Source: Sphingobacterium pedocola
GTDB lineage: Bacteria; Bacteroidota; Bacteroidia; Sphingobacteriales; Sphingobacteriaceae
Assembly: GCF_015209965.1 (NCBI RefSeq)
Contig: NZ_MU158689.1
Location: 2,300,248 to 2,364,247, forward strand
Direction of reading: 5' to 3'
Length of the DNA stretch: 64,000 nucleotides
Positions 53,622 to 61,155 of this stretch are shown one piece after another (the first letter of the stretch is position 1; each line of letters begins with the position of its first letter). The position numbers and the translations under genes were made by a program. The notes under the pieces were generated by a model, which saw only the letters and a program-made list of their open reading frames with translations, ran no database searches and was not told the origin of the DNA.

Positions 53622-53969
53622 TTACGGCACCATTACCTCAAGCGGTTTATTGTAATTCCACCGTCTGGTTCCGCTACCTTTAGGTGTATCGTAATTGATA
53701 CGGGCTGCTGCGCGGATAAAAACGATACGACCAGAAGGGATAGTTCCATTTGATTCAATCGTAATGGTTTGCCCTAATAGGCTATTAAATGACGACCCCG
53801 TATATTCCAGGACGCTCGACCAGCGTTCATCCCGTGCACGATAGCCTACTGTAGAGGAATAGCTGACAAAAAGCTGTATATCGGTGACGTTCTGAAAGCT
53901 GCTGCTGTAGCCGCCCATTGGTTCTATTTTATCCCGAAATTCGTTTTCCGAAACTCCGCGCGTTACGCG
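53622..53969 (-). pseudogene. C-terminal fragment of a surface lipoprotein of a glycan locus
   Basis: The minus strand is open from an in-frame TAA at about 53970 and reads KVRVTRGVSENEFRDKIEP, then GYSSSFQNVTDIQLFVSYSS and IVFIRAAARINYDTPKGSG, ending RRWNYNKPLEVMVP. There is no signal peptide or start-like beginning. The end pattern (IRAAAR, RWNYNKP) recalls the C-terminal domain of SusF-like or DUF3823 proteins, but I am not sure. Its position upstream of two hydrolases suggests that the 5' part of the locus, including SusC/SusD, has been deleted. Confidence 0.5.
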
Positions 53970-54416
53970 TACTTTTTTATTTTAACTAAAACGAATTAGT
54001 AAAATTAAATACGGGATCCGATAAAATAGAACATAAGCTGTTTCGCAGCTTATCTGTTTTTTCCTCATATCATAAAATTTATAATTCGTATGTTTAGAAG
54101 GATTAGCGATCCTTCAAATCTAGTCACAATATTAGATACACCTGATTAAATTCAGGGTTAAAAATGGGTTAAAATGAAAAATAAAAACGATAACCCTATA
54201 TATTTTTTTGATATTTATCTCTTTTATCACCTTTTTATATCCATTAAAACAAAATCCTTTTAGTTTCAAATAAACTTAATTTTGTATATTTTTACATGCT
54301 GAATATCTTGTTATATTTAACTGGCAACGGTCACAATGTACTAATACGCGGCATGGAAAGTCGGAATTTCGTTTTTTTGGCTATATTCTTAGTTACTTTT
54401 TTGCTGTTTCCTTGAT
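53970..54416. other. AT-rich divergent intergenic region
   Basis: No gene. A small hairpin (GAAGGAT, five-base loop, ATCCTTC) lies near 54099-54117. TAATTTTG at 54277-54284 matches the -7 consensus and could start a leader of about 125 bases for the regulator gene at 54417. Confidence 0.4.
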
Positions 54417-56894
54417 ATGAGACTATTTTTTTCACTCTGCATACTTTGGTTAATTATCCCTAGCTCATCATTATCTCAGGGTTTGAAATTTAGCGGCGGG
54501 CACCAACCTATCGAAAAACGAACATCGTGTGATGTATTCGCCCGTGAATACACTGATAATTTTAATATAGATTTTGATCTTTCTTTATTTCCACCCAATC
54601 CAATCGGTTATATTCTGCGGATAAAAAATGAAAAGAGCAATCGCATTTTTAACCTTTTTTATGACGAGGAGCAGAATTATTGTGTGTTTAGATTGAATGA
54701 GGAAGGCAAAAGCAGTTTAATTACCGCACGAATAGACCGTGATCAATTGGCAAATCTCACCTGGTTTAAAGTCAGCATTAAAATGAATCTGCTACTTAAC
54801 GAGATCAGGCTGCATGTCCATAATACGGAATTGGTAGCGAAAGGTCTCGATTTGCCCCATACATACCATCCTAAAATCACATTTGGTAAAAGTGACTATT
54901 TAATTGACCTTCCTAACTTTGCCATCAAAAACCTGACAATAGGCAATACTATGGACAAAATCGTCATCCCCTTCCGGGAGAACGAGGGAAATGACGTACA
55001 CGATTTGGAGGGGAATGTTATTGGTGAAGTATCCAATCCGGAATGGCTGATCAACGATGCTTATCGGTGGAAATTTGTAGCTTCCTCGGTCTCTCCTACT
55101 CAAGCAGGATCGAATTATAACGATGTCAAAAAGGAGGTATACTACTTCAACAGGGACTCCATACTCGTCTATAATGTCAAGAGCCAAAAATCAAAGACCA
55201 TCAAGTATACATCAAGATGTCCTGTAGATCTTGTAGTGGGCACGAGTTTCATCGACCAGGCATCCAACAAACTCTATGTCTATGAGATGCACCATGTAAA
55301 TCCTTATGATGGACCCTCAGTCGCTAGCCTAGACTTAGATACCTATACCTGGAAAGTAGAAAACTATGATCAGTTAGACAATGAACTGCATCATCACGGA
55401 TATTTCTACAATCCTACAGATCGTAAGTTTACTATTTTTGGAGGCTACGGGCAAATGCGGTATAGCGACAAATTCTACAGTTACGACCTCGACGTCGCCC
55501 GTTGGACAGAGGAAGGCAATTTCAAAGGAGAGGCTATTTATCCACGCTACTTTCTTTCTATCGGTTATTTAAAGGAACGTAATATTGCATATATTTTTGG
55601 TGGCATGGGGAATGAGTCGGGCGAGCACATTGTTGGAAGGAAATATTTCTACGATCTACATAAAGTAGACTTAAATACAAATCGAATTTCCAAAGTATGG
55701 GAGATTCCGTGGACATTGACCAATATTGTTCCGGCTCGGGGAGTTATTATTCCCGACAGTTCCCATTTCTATGCGTTGGGCTATCCGGAGCATGTATCCA
55801 ATTCATTTTTCAAACTGTATAAATTTTCCATTAAAGACGGCAGTTACGAAATTTTGGGCGACTCAGTTCCAATCTATTCGGATAAGATCACAACCCGGGC
55901 CCAACTTTATTACGATACGCAACTAGGCAATCTCTACGCATTAGTGCAAGAGTCAACGGACGACATCTCTTCTAGTCTTAAAATATACAGCCTGAATTTC
56001 CCTCCCATATCATCGTCACAACTGAGTGATTATCCGGAGACTACGCTTCGAAAGAACGTTTCGATAGCGATTGTACTTCTTTTAGCTACCATCGTGTTGA
56101 TCTATTTCATTTATCGGATCACGAAACGTAAAAAGCTACAAACAGAACTCCCGCTACCCAACCAGCGGACAGCCCCCCCCGTACCTATAGATCGACCTAA
56201 CGCCATCTATTTGTTCGGAGAATTCAAGGTAGTGGACAGGGCCAACAAAGACATCACCCACCTCTTCAGTACCCGACTTAAACAAACATTCTGTCTGATA
56301 CTAGAATACAGTGTTGCCGATGGTATTACCTCTAAGCACCTCAGTAGCGTATTATGGCCAGACAAGCCTGAAGATAAGGTCAAAAATTCCCGAGGAGTGA
56401 CGGTTAATCATTTGCGCAAAGCGTTAAGTGAGTTGGATGGGATAGAGTTGGAATTTGAAAAAGGTAAATTTAAAATCGTGCAGACCGAGTCATCGTATTG
56501 CGATTATACAAGGTGTATCGAGATTATCTCTACGGATGTTAGCAGGTATAGAGAGGAACTTATTCAAATAGTGAGTCGGGGCTATCTTCTTCAATCTTCT
56601 AATGATCCTTTATTTGATGACTTTAAAGCCCATCTTGAAAGACTGTTAGAACCTGCATTGCGCGCCGAAATAGAAAAAAGCGTCGTTGCACAAATGCCTC
56701 AGATAACCATAGCCCTTGCAAATACTGTTTTTAAGGTAGACCCACTAAACGATTACGCCCTTTCTTCCAAAATAAAAGCGTATAGGGCATTAAAATTGGA
56801 AACAGAGGCCCGTTCAACTTACCAGTCTTTTATTGTAGAATATAAAAAACTAATGGGTGAGAATTACCCCTATTCTTACCAGGATTTAGTATAG
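54417..56894 (+). CDS. transmembrane regulator: Kelch-type sensor, one helix, SARP-like winged helix
   Basis: A protein of 825 residues. Signal peptide 1-20 (SSSLSQ). Residues about 25-180 resemble a LamG-type beta-sandwich (FDLSLFPPNPIGYILRIKNE, LTWFKVSIKMNLLLNEIRLH). Residues 210-520 contain Kelch-like repeats (FTIFGGYGQMRYSDKFYSYD, IAYIFGGMGNESGEH). One transmembrane helix is at about 546-565, followed by a basic RITKRKK stop-transfer. The cytoplasmic end has a winged helix (about 595-690, IYLFGEFKV, HLSSVLWPDKPEDKVKNSRG, VTVNHLRKALSEL) and a helical BTAD-like tail. This is a one-component regulator that could read a glycan outside and bind DNA inside. It faces the hydrolase genes. Confidence 0.8.
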   Translation: MRLFFSLCILWLIIPSSSLSQGLKFSGGHQPIEKRTSCDVFAREYTDNFNIDFDLSLFPPNPIGYILRIKNEKSNRIFNLFYDEEQNYCVFRLNEEGKSSLITARIDRDQLANLTWFKVSIKMNLLLNEIRLHVHNTELVAKGLDLPHTYHPKITFGKSDYLIDLPNFAIKNLTIGNTMDKIVIPFRENEGNDVHDLEGNVIGEVSNPEWLINDAYRWKFVASSVSPTQAGSNYNDVKKEVYYFNRDSILVYNVKSQKSKTIKYTSRCPVDLVVGTSFIDQASNKLYVYEMHHVNPYDGPSVASLDLDTYTWKVENYDQLDNELHHHGYFYNPTDRKFTIFGGYGQMRYSDKFYSYDLDVARWTEEGNFKGEAIYPRYFLSIGYLKERNIAYIFGGMGNESGEHIVGRKYFYDLHKVDLNTNRISKVWEIPWTLTNIVPARGVIIPDSSHFYALGYPEHVSNSFFKLYKFSIKDGSYEILGDSVPIYSDKITTRAQLYYDTQLGNLYALVQESTDDISSSLKIYSLNFPPISSSQLSDYPETTLRKNVSIAIVLLLATIVLIYFIYRITKRKKLQTELPLPNQRTAPPVPIDRPNAIYLFGEFKVVDRANKDITHLFSTRLKQTFCLILEYSVADGITSKHLSSVLWPDKPEDKVKNSRGVTVNHLRKALSELDGIELEFEKGKFKIVQTESSYCDYTRCIEIISTDVSRYREELIQIVSRGYLLQSSNDPLFDDFKAHLERLLEPALRAEIEKSVVAQMPQITIALANTVFKVDPLNDYALSSKIKAYRALKLETEARSTYQSFIVEYKKLMGENYPYSYQDLV

Positions 56895-56902
56895 GTAAAC
56901 CC

Positions 56903-57136
56903 ATGACAACGATGGGGGTCGAATGGAGTCAACTACGTATTCGACGGCGTCATAATGGAGCAGGCTACTTCTTTGGCTATACCTTTAGCCGATTTATGGG
57001 TCTAAGCAAAGTCGATGCCCGCACGCTCGCCTTTAAGGTGGGTTTACAAAACGGTAGTATGGCGACCGGCCTCGCCGGCACAATGGGCAAACTGGGGACC
57101 GTGGATCAATTAACTATGATGCTTTATTTCACCTAA
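56903..57136 (+). pseudogene. fragment of a bile acid:sodium symporter family gene
   Basis: An open stretch of 77 codons. GYFFGYTFSRFMGLSKVDAR followed by TLAFKVGLQNGSMATGLAG matches the conserved C-terminal region of the BASS transporter family (the family has EVGMQNSGLA-like sequence here). The remaining transmembrane helices are missing on both sides. It begins nine bases after the regulator stop and runs 27 bases into the convergent metA gene. A transporter relic left by a deletion. Confidence 0.6.
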
Positions 57137-58054
57137 ATGCTGGACATCTTTCAAATCAAATGGCGTCTCCTGATATACAAAATAATTCAGCCAATTGTTG
57201 AACAATAAATTTGCATGGCTTGTCCACCGTACCAGTGGGGGATTATTGGGATTATTGTCAGTATAATAATTTTGAGGAATTCCTAGTGAAAGACCTCTTT
57301 CCAGATCTCTCGTATATTCTTCATGAAGCGTAAGCGGAGCATACTCTGAGTGTCCGGTAAGATAAAATTCGCGACCTCCCCTGGAAGATAGAATTGCGAT
57401 GCCTGCCTCTTGCGATTCGGATAGAATAGTGATTTCTTCCGAATTTTCCAGATCTGCCCTCGACATGGTAGTGTGTCTACTGTGGGGGATAAAAAATTCA
57501 TCGTCAAAACCTCTAAACAATGGATCTCTCTTTTCGATGGCCGTATGTTTAAAAACACCAAATAGCTTTTCGGTTAACGGTATTTTTTCCACATCGTAAA
57601 AATGATAAAGCGCTGCTTGAGAAGCCCAACAAATATATAATGTGGAAGTAACATGCTTTCTAGCCCACTCGAAAATCGTTGTAATTTCATTCCAATAAGT
57701 TACCTCTTCGAATTTCAACATTTCTACTGGGGCACCTGTGATGATCATACCATCGTAAAAGTTCTCTTTTATTTCACTAAACCCCTTATAGAACATTTCC
57801 AGGTGTTCTTCCGAAGTATTTTTGGGTGTATGTGTGTCCAATCTTAAAAACTCTACTTCTACCTGTAGTGGATTGTTTGATAGCAATCTTACGAAATCCG
57901 TTTCTGTGGATATTTTAAGGGGCATCAAATTCAGAATAAGCACGCGCATCGGACGAATATCCTGCGCATCGGCCCGTAGGTCGTTCATCACAAATATATT
58001 CTCCTTCTTTAGAAGCTCTATTGCTGGCAGATTATTTGGTATTTTGACTGGCAT
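57110..58054 (-). CDS. metA: homoserine O-acyltransferase MetA, probable acetyl-CoA type
   Basis: An enzyme of 314 residues that activates homoserine in methionine synthesis. It has MPVKIPNNLPAIELLKKENI at the N-terminus, the catalytic Cys142 in TSTLYICWASQAAL, and a His in FIPHSRHTT plus the late YLTGHSEY. Residue 111 is Glu (ITGAPVEML). In characterised MetA proteins Glu111 goes with acetyl-CoA use and Gly111 with succinyl-CoA, so I expect O-acetylhomoserine, even though the family is usually named succinyltransferase. The promoter is at 58082-58089. The 3' end overlaps a BASS-transporter relic on the other strand. Confidence 0.92.
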   Translation of the reverse strand: MPVKIPNNLPAIELLKKENIFVMNDLRADAQDIRPMRVLILNLMPLKISTETDFVRLLSNNPLQVEVEFLRLDTHTPKNTSEEHLEMFYKGFSEIKENFYDGMIITGAPVEMLKFEEVTYWNEITTIFEWARKHVTSTLYICWASQAALYHFYDVEKIPLTEKLFGVFKHTAIEKRDPLFRGFDDEFFIPHSRHTTMSRADLENSEEITILSESQEAGIAILSSRGGREFYLTGHSEYAPLTLHEEYTRDLERGLSLGIPQNYYTDNNPNNPPLVRWTSHANLLFNNWLNYFVYQETPFDLKDVQHLGEIKHHS

Positions 58055-58081
58055 ATCCTAATTTCCTTATTGTATTTTGTA

Positions 58082-58089
58082 CAAAAGTA
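58082..58089 (-). promoter_or_regulatory. -7 element of metA
   Basis: On the minus strand the sequence reads TACTTTTG, an exact TAnnTTTG match. Only about 20 bases separate the expected start from the ATG, too few for a SAM riboswitch. Confidence 0.5.
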
Positions 58090-58163
58090 TAAAGAATAAA
58101 TGGGAACTTAAAAATTCAGGACATTGACTTTTGAGGATGTGGTTCTATATATTGTATTTATAA

Positions 58164-58194
58164 TTGCATATAAAGTCAAATTTATCTAAGTTTG
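58164..58194 (+). promoter_or_regulatory. promoter of the HU gene
   Basis: TTG at 58164-58166 and TAAGTTTG (exact TAnnTTTG) at 58187-58194, spaced by 20 bases, close to the Bacteroidota -33/-7 pattern. The predicted leader is about 52 bases and A/T-rich. Confidence 0.55.
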
Positions 58195-58252
58195 ATATAT
58201 TAAAATTTTTCTGATATCTTTAACTAACTAATTTATAAATTAAATAAAAAAA

Positions 58253-58552
58253 ATGAACAAAGCAGATTTAATAAAACATGTAGCTTCGGAAAGCGGCATT
58301 TCTCAAGCTCAGGCAGAAAAAGCAATCAACAGCTTTACTTCAGGTGTTCAACAATCCTTGACTAAAGGAGAAACTGTAACACTGATTGGTTTCGGATCGT
58401 TCTCTGTAAGTGAACGTGCGGCACGTAACGGACGTAACCCACAAACGGGGGCAGTGCTAAAAATAGCCGCTAAAAAAATACCAAAATTCTCGGCAGGAAA
58501 GGCGCTAAAAGAAGCGGTAGCCGGCCCTGCGAAGAAAACAAAGAAAAAGTAA
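58253..58552 (+). CDS. HU-family DNA-binding protein
   Basis: A nucleoid protein of 99 residues. The fold is complete: MNKADLIKHVASESGISQAQ, TLIGFGSFSVSERAARNGRN, and the arm PQTGAVLKIAAKKIPKFSAG. A short Lys-rich tail (KKTKKK) follows. It bends DNA and shapes the chromosome. It is monocistronic with its own strong promoter and a stable hairpin after the stop. Confidence 0.95.
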   Translation: MNKADLIKHVASESGISQAQAEKAINSFTSGVQQSLTKGETVTLIGFGSFSVSERAARNGRNPQTGAVLKIAAKKIPKFSAGKALKEAVAGPAKKTKKK

Positions 58553-58582
58553 AATATATTTCTGAAATATATGAACATTACT

Positions 58583-58608
58583 GCGGGGCGACTATCAAGT
58601 TGCCCCGC
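58583..58608 (+). terminator. hairpin after the HU gene
   Basis: GCGGGGC (58583-58589) pairs with GCCCCGC (58602-58608), extended inward by four pairs (one G-U), closing on the loop ATCA. The following T-run is poor, but the stem is strong and well placed 30 bases after the stop. Confidence 0.6.
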
Positions 58609-58648
58609 TTCATTAGTCATCTTAATTAATTAGCTTATTTTAAGCTTT

Positions 58649-58664
58649 TTGGCACAGATATTGT
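58649..58664 (+). promoter_or_regulatory. sigma-54 type promoter of R6
   Basis: TTGGCACAGATATTGT has GG at 58651-58652 and GT at 58663-58664 with ten bases between. The TGGCAC half is the textbook -24 sequence; the -12 is TTGT, one base from TTGC. Confidence 0.5.
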
Positions 58665-58675
58665 ACAACTATTAA

Positions 58676-58743
58676 CTCATAATTTAGGTTAAATAATTGG
58701 TTTAATCCTCTGACGTCGCCCGGTGTTGGAGGATTTATTTTTT
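58676..58743 (+). ncRNA. putative small RNA of repeat family, copy R6 (different hairpin)
   Basis: Contains the conserved box ATAATTTAGGTTAAATAATT from 58679, then a hairpin of different sequence: AATCCTC (58704-58710) pairs with GAGGATT (58729-58735), closed by an 18-base loop (58711-58728), then a T-rich tail. The promoter-box part is thus shared with R1-R3, whereas the stem beyond AATCCT and the loop are unique. Confidence 0.45.
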
Positions 58744-58929
58744 CGGTATATTCAGTAATTAAGTTTATTAAATAATATTCGATTAATTACAATAACTCTA
58801 GATTTTTAGATATATTAGGCATGTATCATAACAAAAAAACATGATCCGCTACATCTGTTTAATTAGACCACTATCCTTTTGGAAGTAGTTCTCAAAATAT
58901 GTTGAAAGCGTAAATAAATCGGTGCTCAT
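58744..58929. other. leader region of the GH28 gene
   Basis: AT-rich, no gene and no exact -7 element seen. Any promoter for the following gene lies here. Confidence 0.3.
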
Positions 58930-60288
58930 ATGAAAAAATACATATCCATCCTTATCGTTATCGTTTATTGTAGCTCTTGCAATTTGTCAGCAGAGAAAGA
59001 CCTGTCGCGCATTGAAAAGCGCGATAATGTTTTAAAGAACATTATCCCTCCTACTATTTCGGAGAACGTAATGCTCTTAACAAACTTCGGGGCAATTGGA
59101 GATTCGTTGACCGACTGTAAACCTGCCTTCGACAAAGCAATCGAAATATGTAAGGAACAAAATGGAGGAAAAATTGTCGTACCTGAAGGGACCTACCTTA
59201 TCAATGGGCCGATTCATTTAACCAACAATGTATGTATAGAATTACAAAAGGGATCGAAATTGGTTTTTGGATCGACTCCGTCCGACTATCTCCCGGTTGT
59301 ACTTACGAGTTGGGAAGGGACATTTTTATATAATTATAGCCCATTTATTTATGGCTATCAATTAGAAAACATTGCTATAGTCGGTGAAGGGACTATCGAC
59401 GGAAATGCTCGTGACACCTTTAGTAAGTGGGCTGAACACCAAAAAGAAAGTCAGTTGCTAAGTCGCCGGATGAACCATGAAGACACACCGTTAGCAGAAA
59501 GGGTGTTCGGAGCAGGTCACTTTTTACGGCCTCATCTCATTCAGTTTTTTGAGTGTAAAAATATTCTAATCGAAGGTGTTACGATAAAAAACTCCCCGTT
59601 TTGGTGCGTTCATCTGTTGAAATCTGAAAACATTACAGCCCGGAAAGTAAAATTTGACGCTTTCAATAGAAATAATGACGGTTTTGATCCCGAGTATTCA
59701 AAAAATATATTGATTGAAGACATTGAATTCAACAACGCTGATGACAATGTTGCCATTAAAGCAGGACGTGATCATGAGGGAAGAAAAACAGGAATTTCAT
59801 CCGAAAATATCATCATACGCAACTGTAGATTTAAAGGTTTACATGGTGTGGTTATTGGCAGTGAGATGTCGGCAGGTGTACAAAACGTATTTATCGAAAA
59901 TTGCACATACGGTGGTTATTGCAAACGCGGCATTTATTTAAAATCAAACCCCGACCGTGGCGGCTTTATTCGCGATATCTATGTAAATGATGTGGATTTC
60001 GGTGAAGTTGAAGACTTTTTCTACATTACAGCTTATTATCATGGAGAAGGGAAAGGATTTGAAACCGACATCCGAAATATATTTGTGGATAATGTAAAAT
60101 GTAGAAAAGCAACCAACGCTGGCTTGGTAATCCAAGGATACCCTTCGAAAAAAGTATCGGATGTTTACTTCTCCAATGTCCAGATTGATTCCTGTGAGAC
60201 GGCTATGAGTTTTACGAATACGGAAAACATCGTGTTGAACGATATCATTATTGGACAGGAAGTAAAGGTACCTTCCCATGCAAAGTAA
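58930..60288 (+). CDS. GH28 polygalacturonase-type lipoprotein
   Basis: A protein of 452 residues with a lipoprotein signal (lipobox CSSC, Cys at 17). It is a right-handed beta-helix of glycoside hydrolase family 28: NFGAIGDSLTDCKPAFDKAI at the start, then the active-site blocks NNDGFDPEYSKN, NADDNVAIKAGRD, LHGVVIGSEMSAG and KRGIYLKS, corresponding to the NTD, DD, GHG and RIK motifs. It should hydrolyse galacturonan or rhamnogalacturonan at the cell surface. No SusC/D pair is next to it, so it stands outside a normal polysaccharide locus. Confidence 0.85.
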   Translation: MKKYISILIVIVYCSSCNLSAEKDLSRIEKRDNVLKNIIPPTISENVMLLTNFGAIGDSLTDCKPAFDKAIEICKEQNGGKIVVPEGTYLINGPIHLTNNVCIELQKGSKLVFGSTPSDYLPVVLTSWEGTFLYNYSPFIYGYQLENIAIVGEGTIDGNARDTFSKWAEHQKESQLLSRRMNHEDTPLAERVFGAGHFLRPHLIQFFECKNILIEGVTIKNSPFWCVHLLKSENITARKVKFDAFNRNNDGFDPEYSKNILIEDIEFNNADDNVAIKAGRDHEGRKTGISSENIIIRNCRFKGLHGVVIGSEMSAGVQNVFIENCTYGGYCKRGIYLKSNPDRGGFIRDIYVNDVDFGEVEDFFYITAYYHGEGKGFETDIRNIFVDNVKCRKATNAGLVIQGYPSKKVSDVYFSNVQIDSCETAMSFTNTENIVLNDIIIGQEVKVPSHAK

Positions 60289-60296
60289 AATATTTT

Positions 60297-60334
60297 ATAT
60301 TGATTGCGTATGCGCTTGAATACGTAATCAATAT
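60297..60334. terminator. 15-bp hairpin between convergent genes
   Basis: ATATTGATTGCGTAT (60297-60311) pairs with ATACGTAATCAATAT (60320-60334) over an eight-base loop with one G-U pair. It lies eight bases after the GH28 stop and 25 bases before the end of the convergent response-regulator gene, so it probably serves both. Confidence 0.6.
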
Positions 60335-60359
60335 AGAACATCTTAACGAATTGGAAGGA

Positions 60360-61049
60360 TTACCCCAAATCAAATTTGTATCCTACCCCCTTCACTGTAG
60401 ATACGTAGTTTTCACCTATTTTTTCGCGCAACTTGCGAATATGTACATCTATCGTCCTATTCGTCACCACCACAGAATCTTCCCAAATGGCTTTCAGAAT
60501 CTGTTCTCGGGTAAAGACCTTATTGGGTTTAGACGCCAAGAGATATAGGAGCTCAAATTCTTTTTTTGCTAAAACAATTTTTCCATCAGCACGATAAACT
60601 AGAAACGAATCACGATCTATGATCAAGTCCATGATTTCAAGTTTATCCGTCTCTTCCTCTACCGACTCAGTGGCATTTCTCCGTAGGATGGCGTTAATAC
60701 GGGACATCAATGCACGGGGTTTAATTGGTTTTGCAATATAATCGTCGGCACCAACATGAAATCCCGCAATTTCAGAATATTCCTCGCTTCTAGCTGTCAA
60801 AAACACCATAAAGGTATGTTTGAATTCCGGCAACGAGCGCATAATACGGCAGGCTTCGATACCATCCATTACTGGCATCATCACGTCTAAGATAATTAAA
60901 TCAGGATTAACTTCCTTAGCCTTTTCAATAGCTAACTTTCCATTGGCGGCCGTATAAACCTGATAACCTTCTCGTTCTAAATTGTAAGATATCAAATCTA
61001 AGATATCCTTTTCATCATCTACCACAAGTATTTTCTGCTTGACGCTCAT
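60360..61049 (-). CDS. OmpR/PhoB-family response regulator
   Basis: A protein of 229 residues: receiver (1-120) with Asp55 in LIILDVMMPVMDG, acidic pair DDE, and DDYIAKPIKP; then a winged-helix output (about 135-229) with KKEFELLYLLASKPNKVFTR and VVTNRTIDVHIRKLREKIG. The closing TVKGVGYKFD is typical of PhoB. No kinase gene adjoins it in the window, so its partner is unknown. Confidence 0.9.
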   Translation of the reverse strand: MSVKQKILVVDDEKDILDLISYNLEREGYQVYTAANGKLAIEKAKEVNPDLIILDVMMPVMDGIEACRIMRSLPEFKHTFMVFLTARSEEYSEIAGFHVGADDYIAKPIKPRALMSRINAILRRNATESVEEETDKLEIMDLIIDRDSFLVYRADGKIVLAKKEFELLYLLASKPNKVFTREQILKAIWEDSVVVTNRTIDVHIRKLREKIGENYVSTVKGVGYKFDLG

Positions 61050-61155
61050 ATTTGTTTTTTTATTAAAAGTATGTACTTTATGGTAAGATAAAGTTAAGCA
61101 AATGTTATGATATTGTTAAGTGTTAAAATAAACTTAATAAATTAATAAAGTGCTT

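Noticed and set aside
57850..58140. A SAM riboswitch in front of metA
   Set aside because: The predicted leader is only about 20 bases, and no SAM-type stem or pseudoknot is visible.
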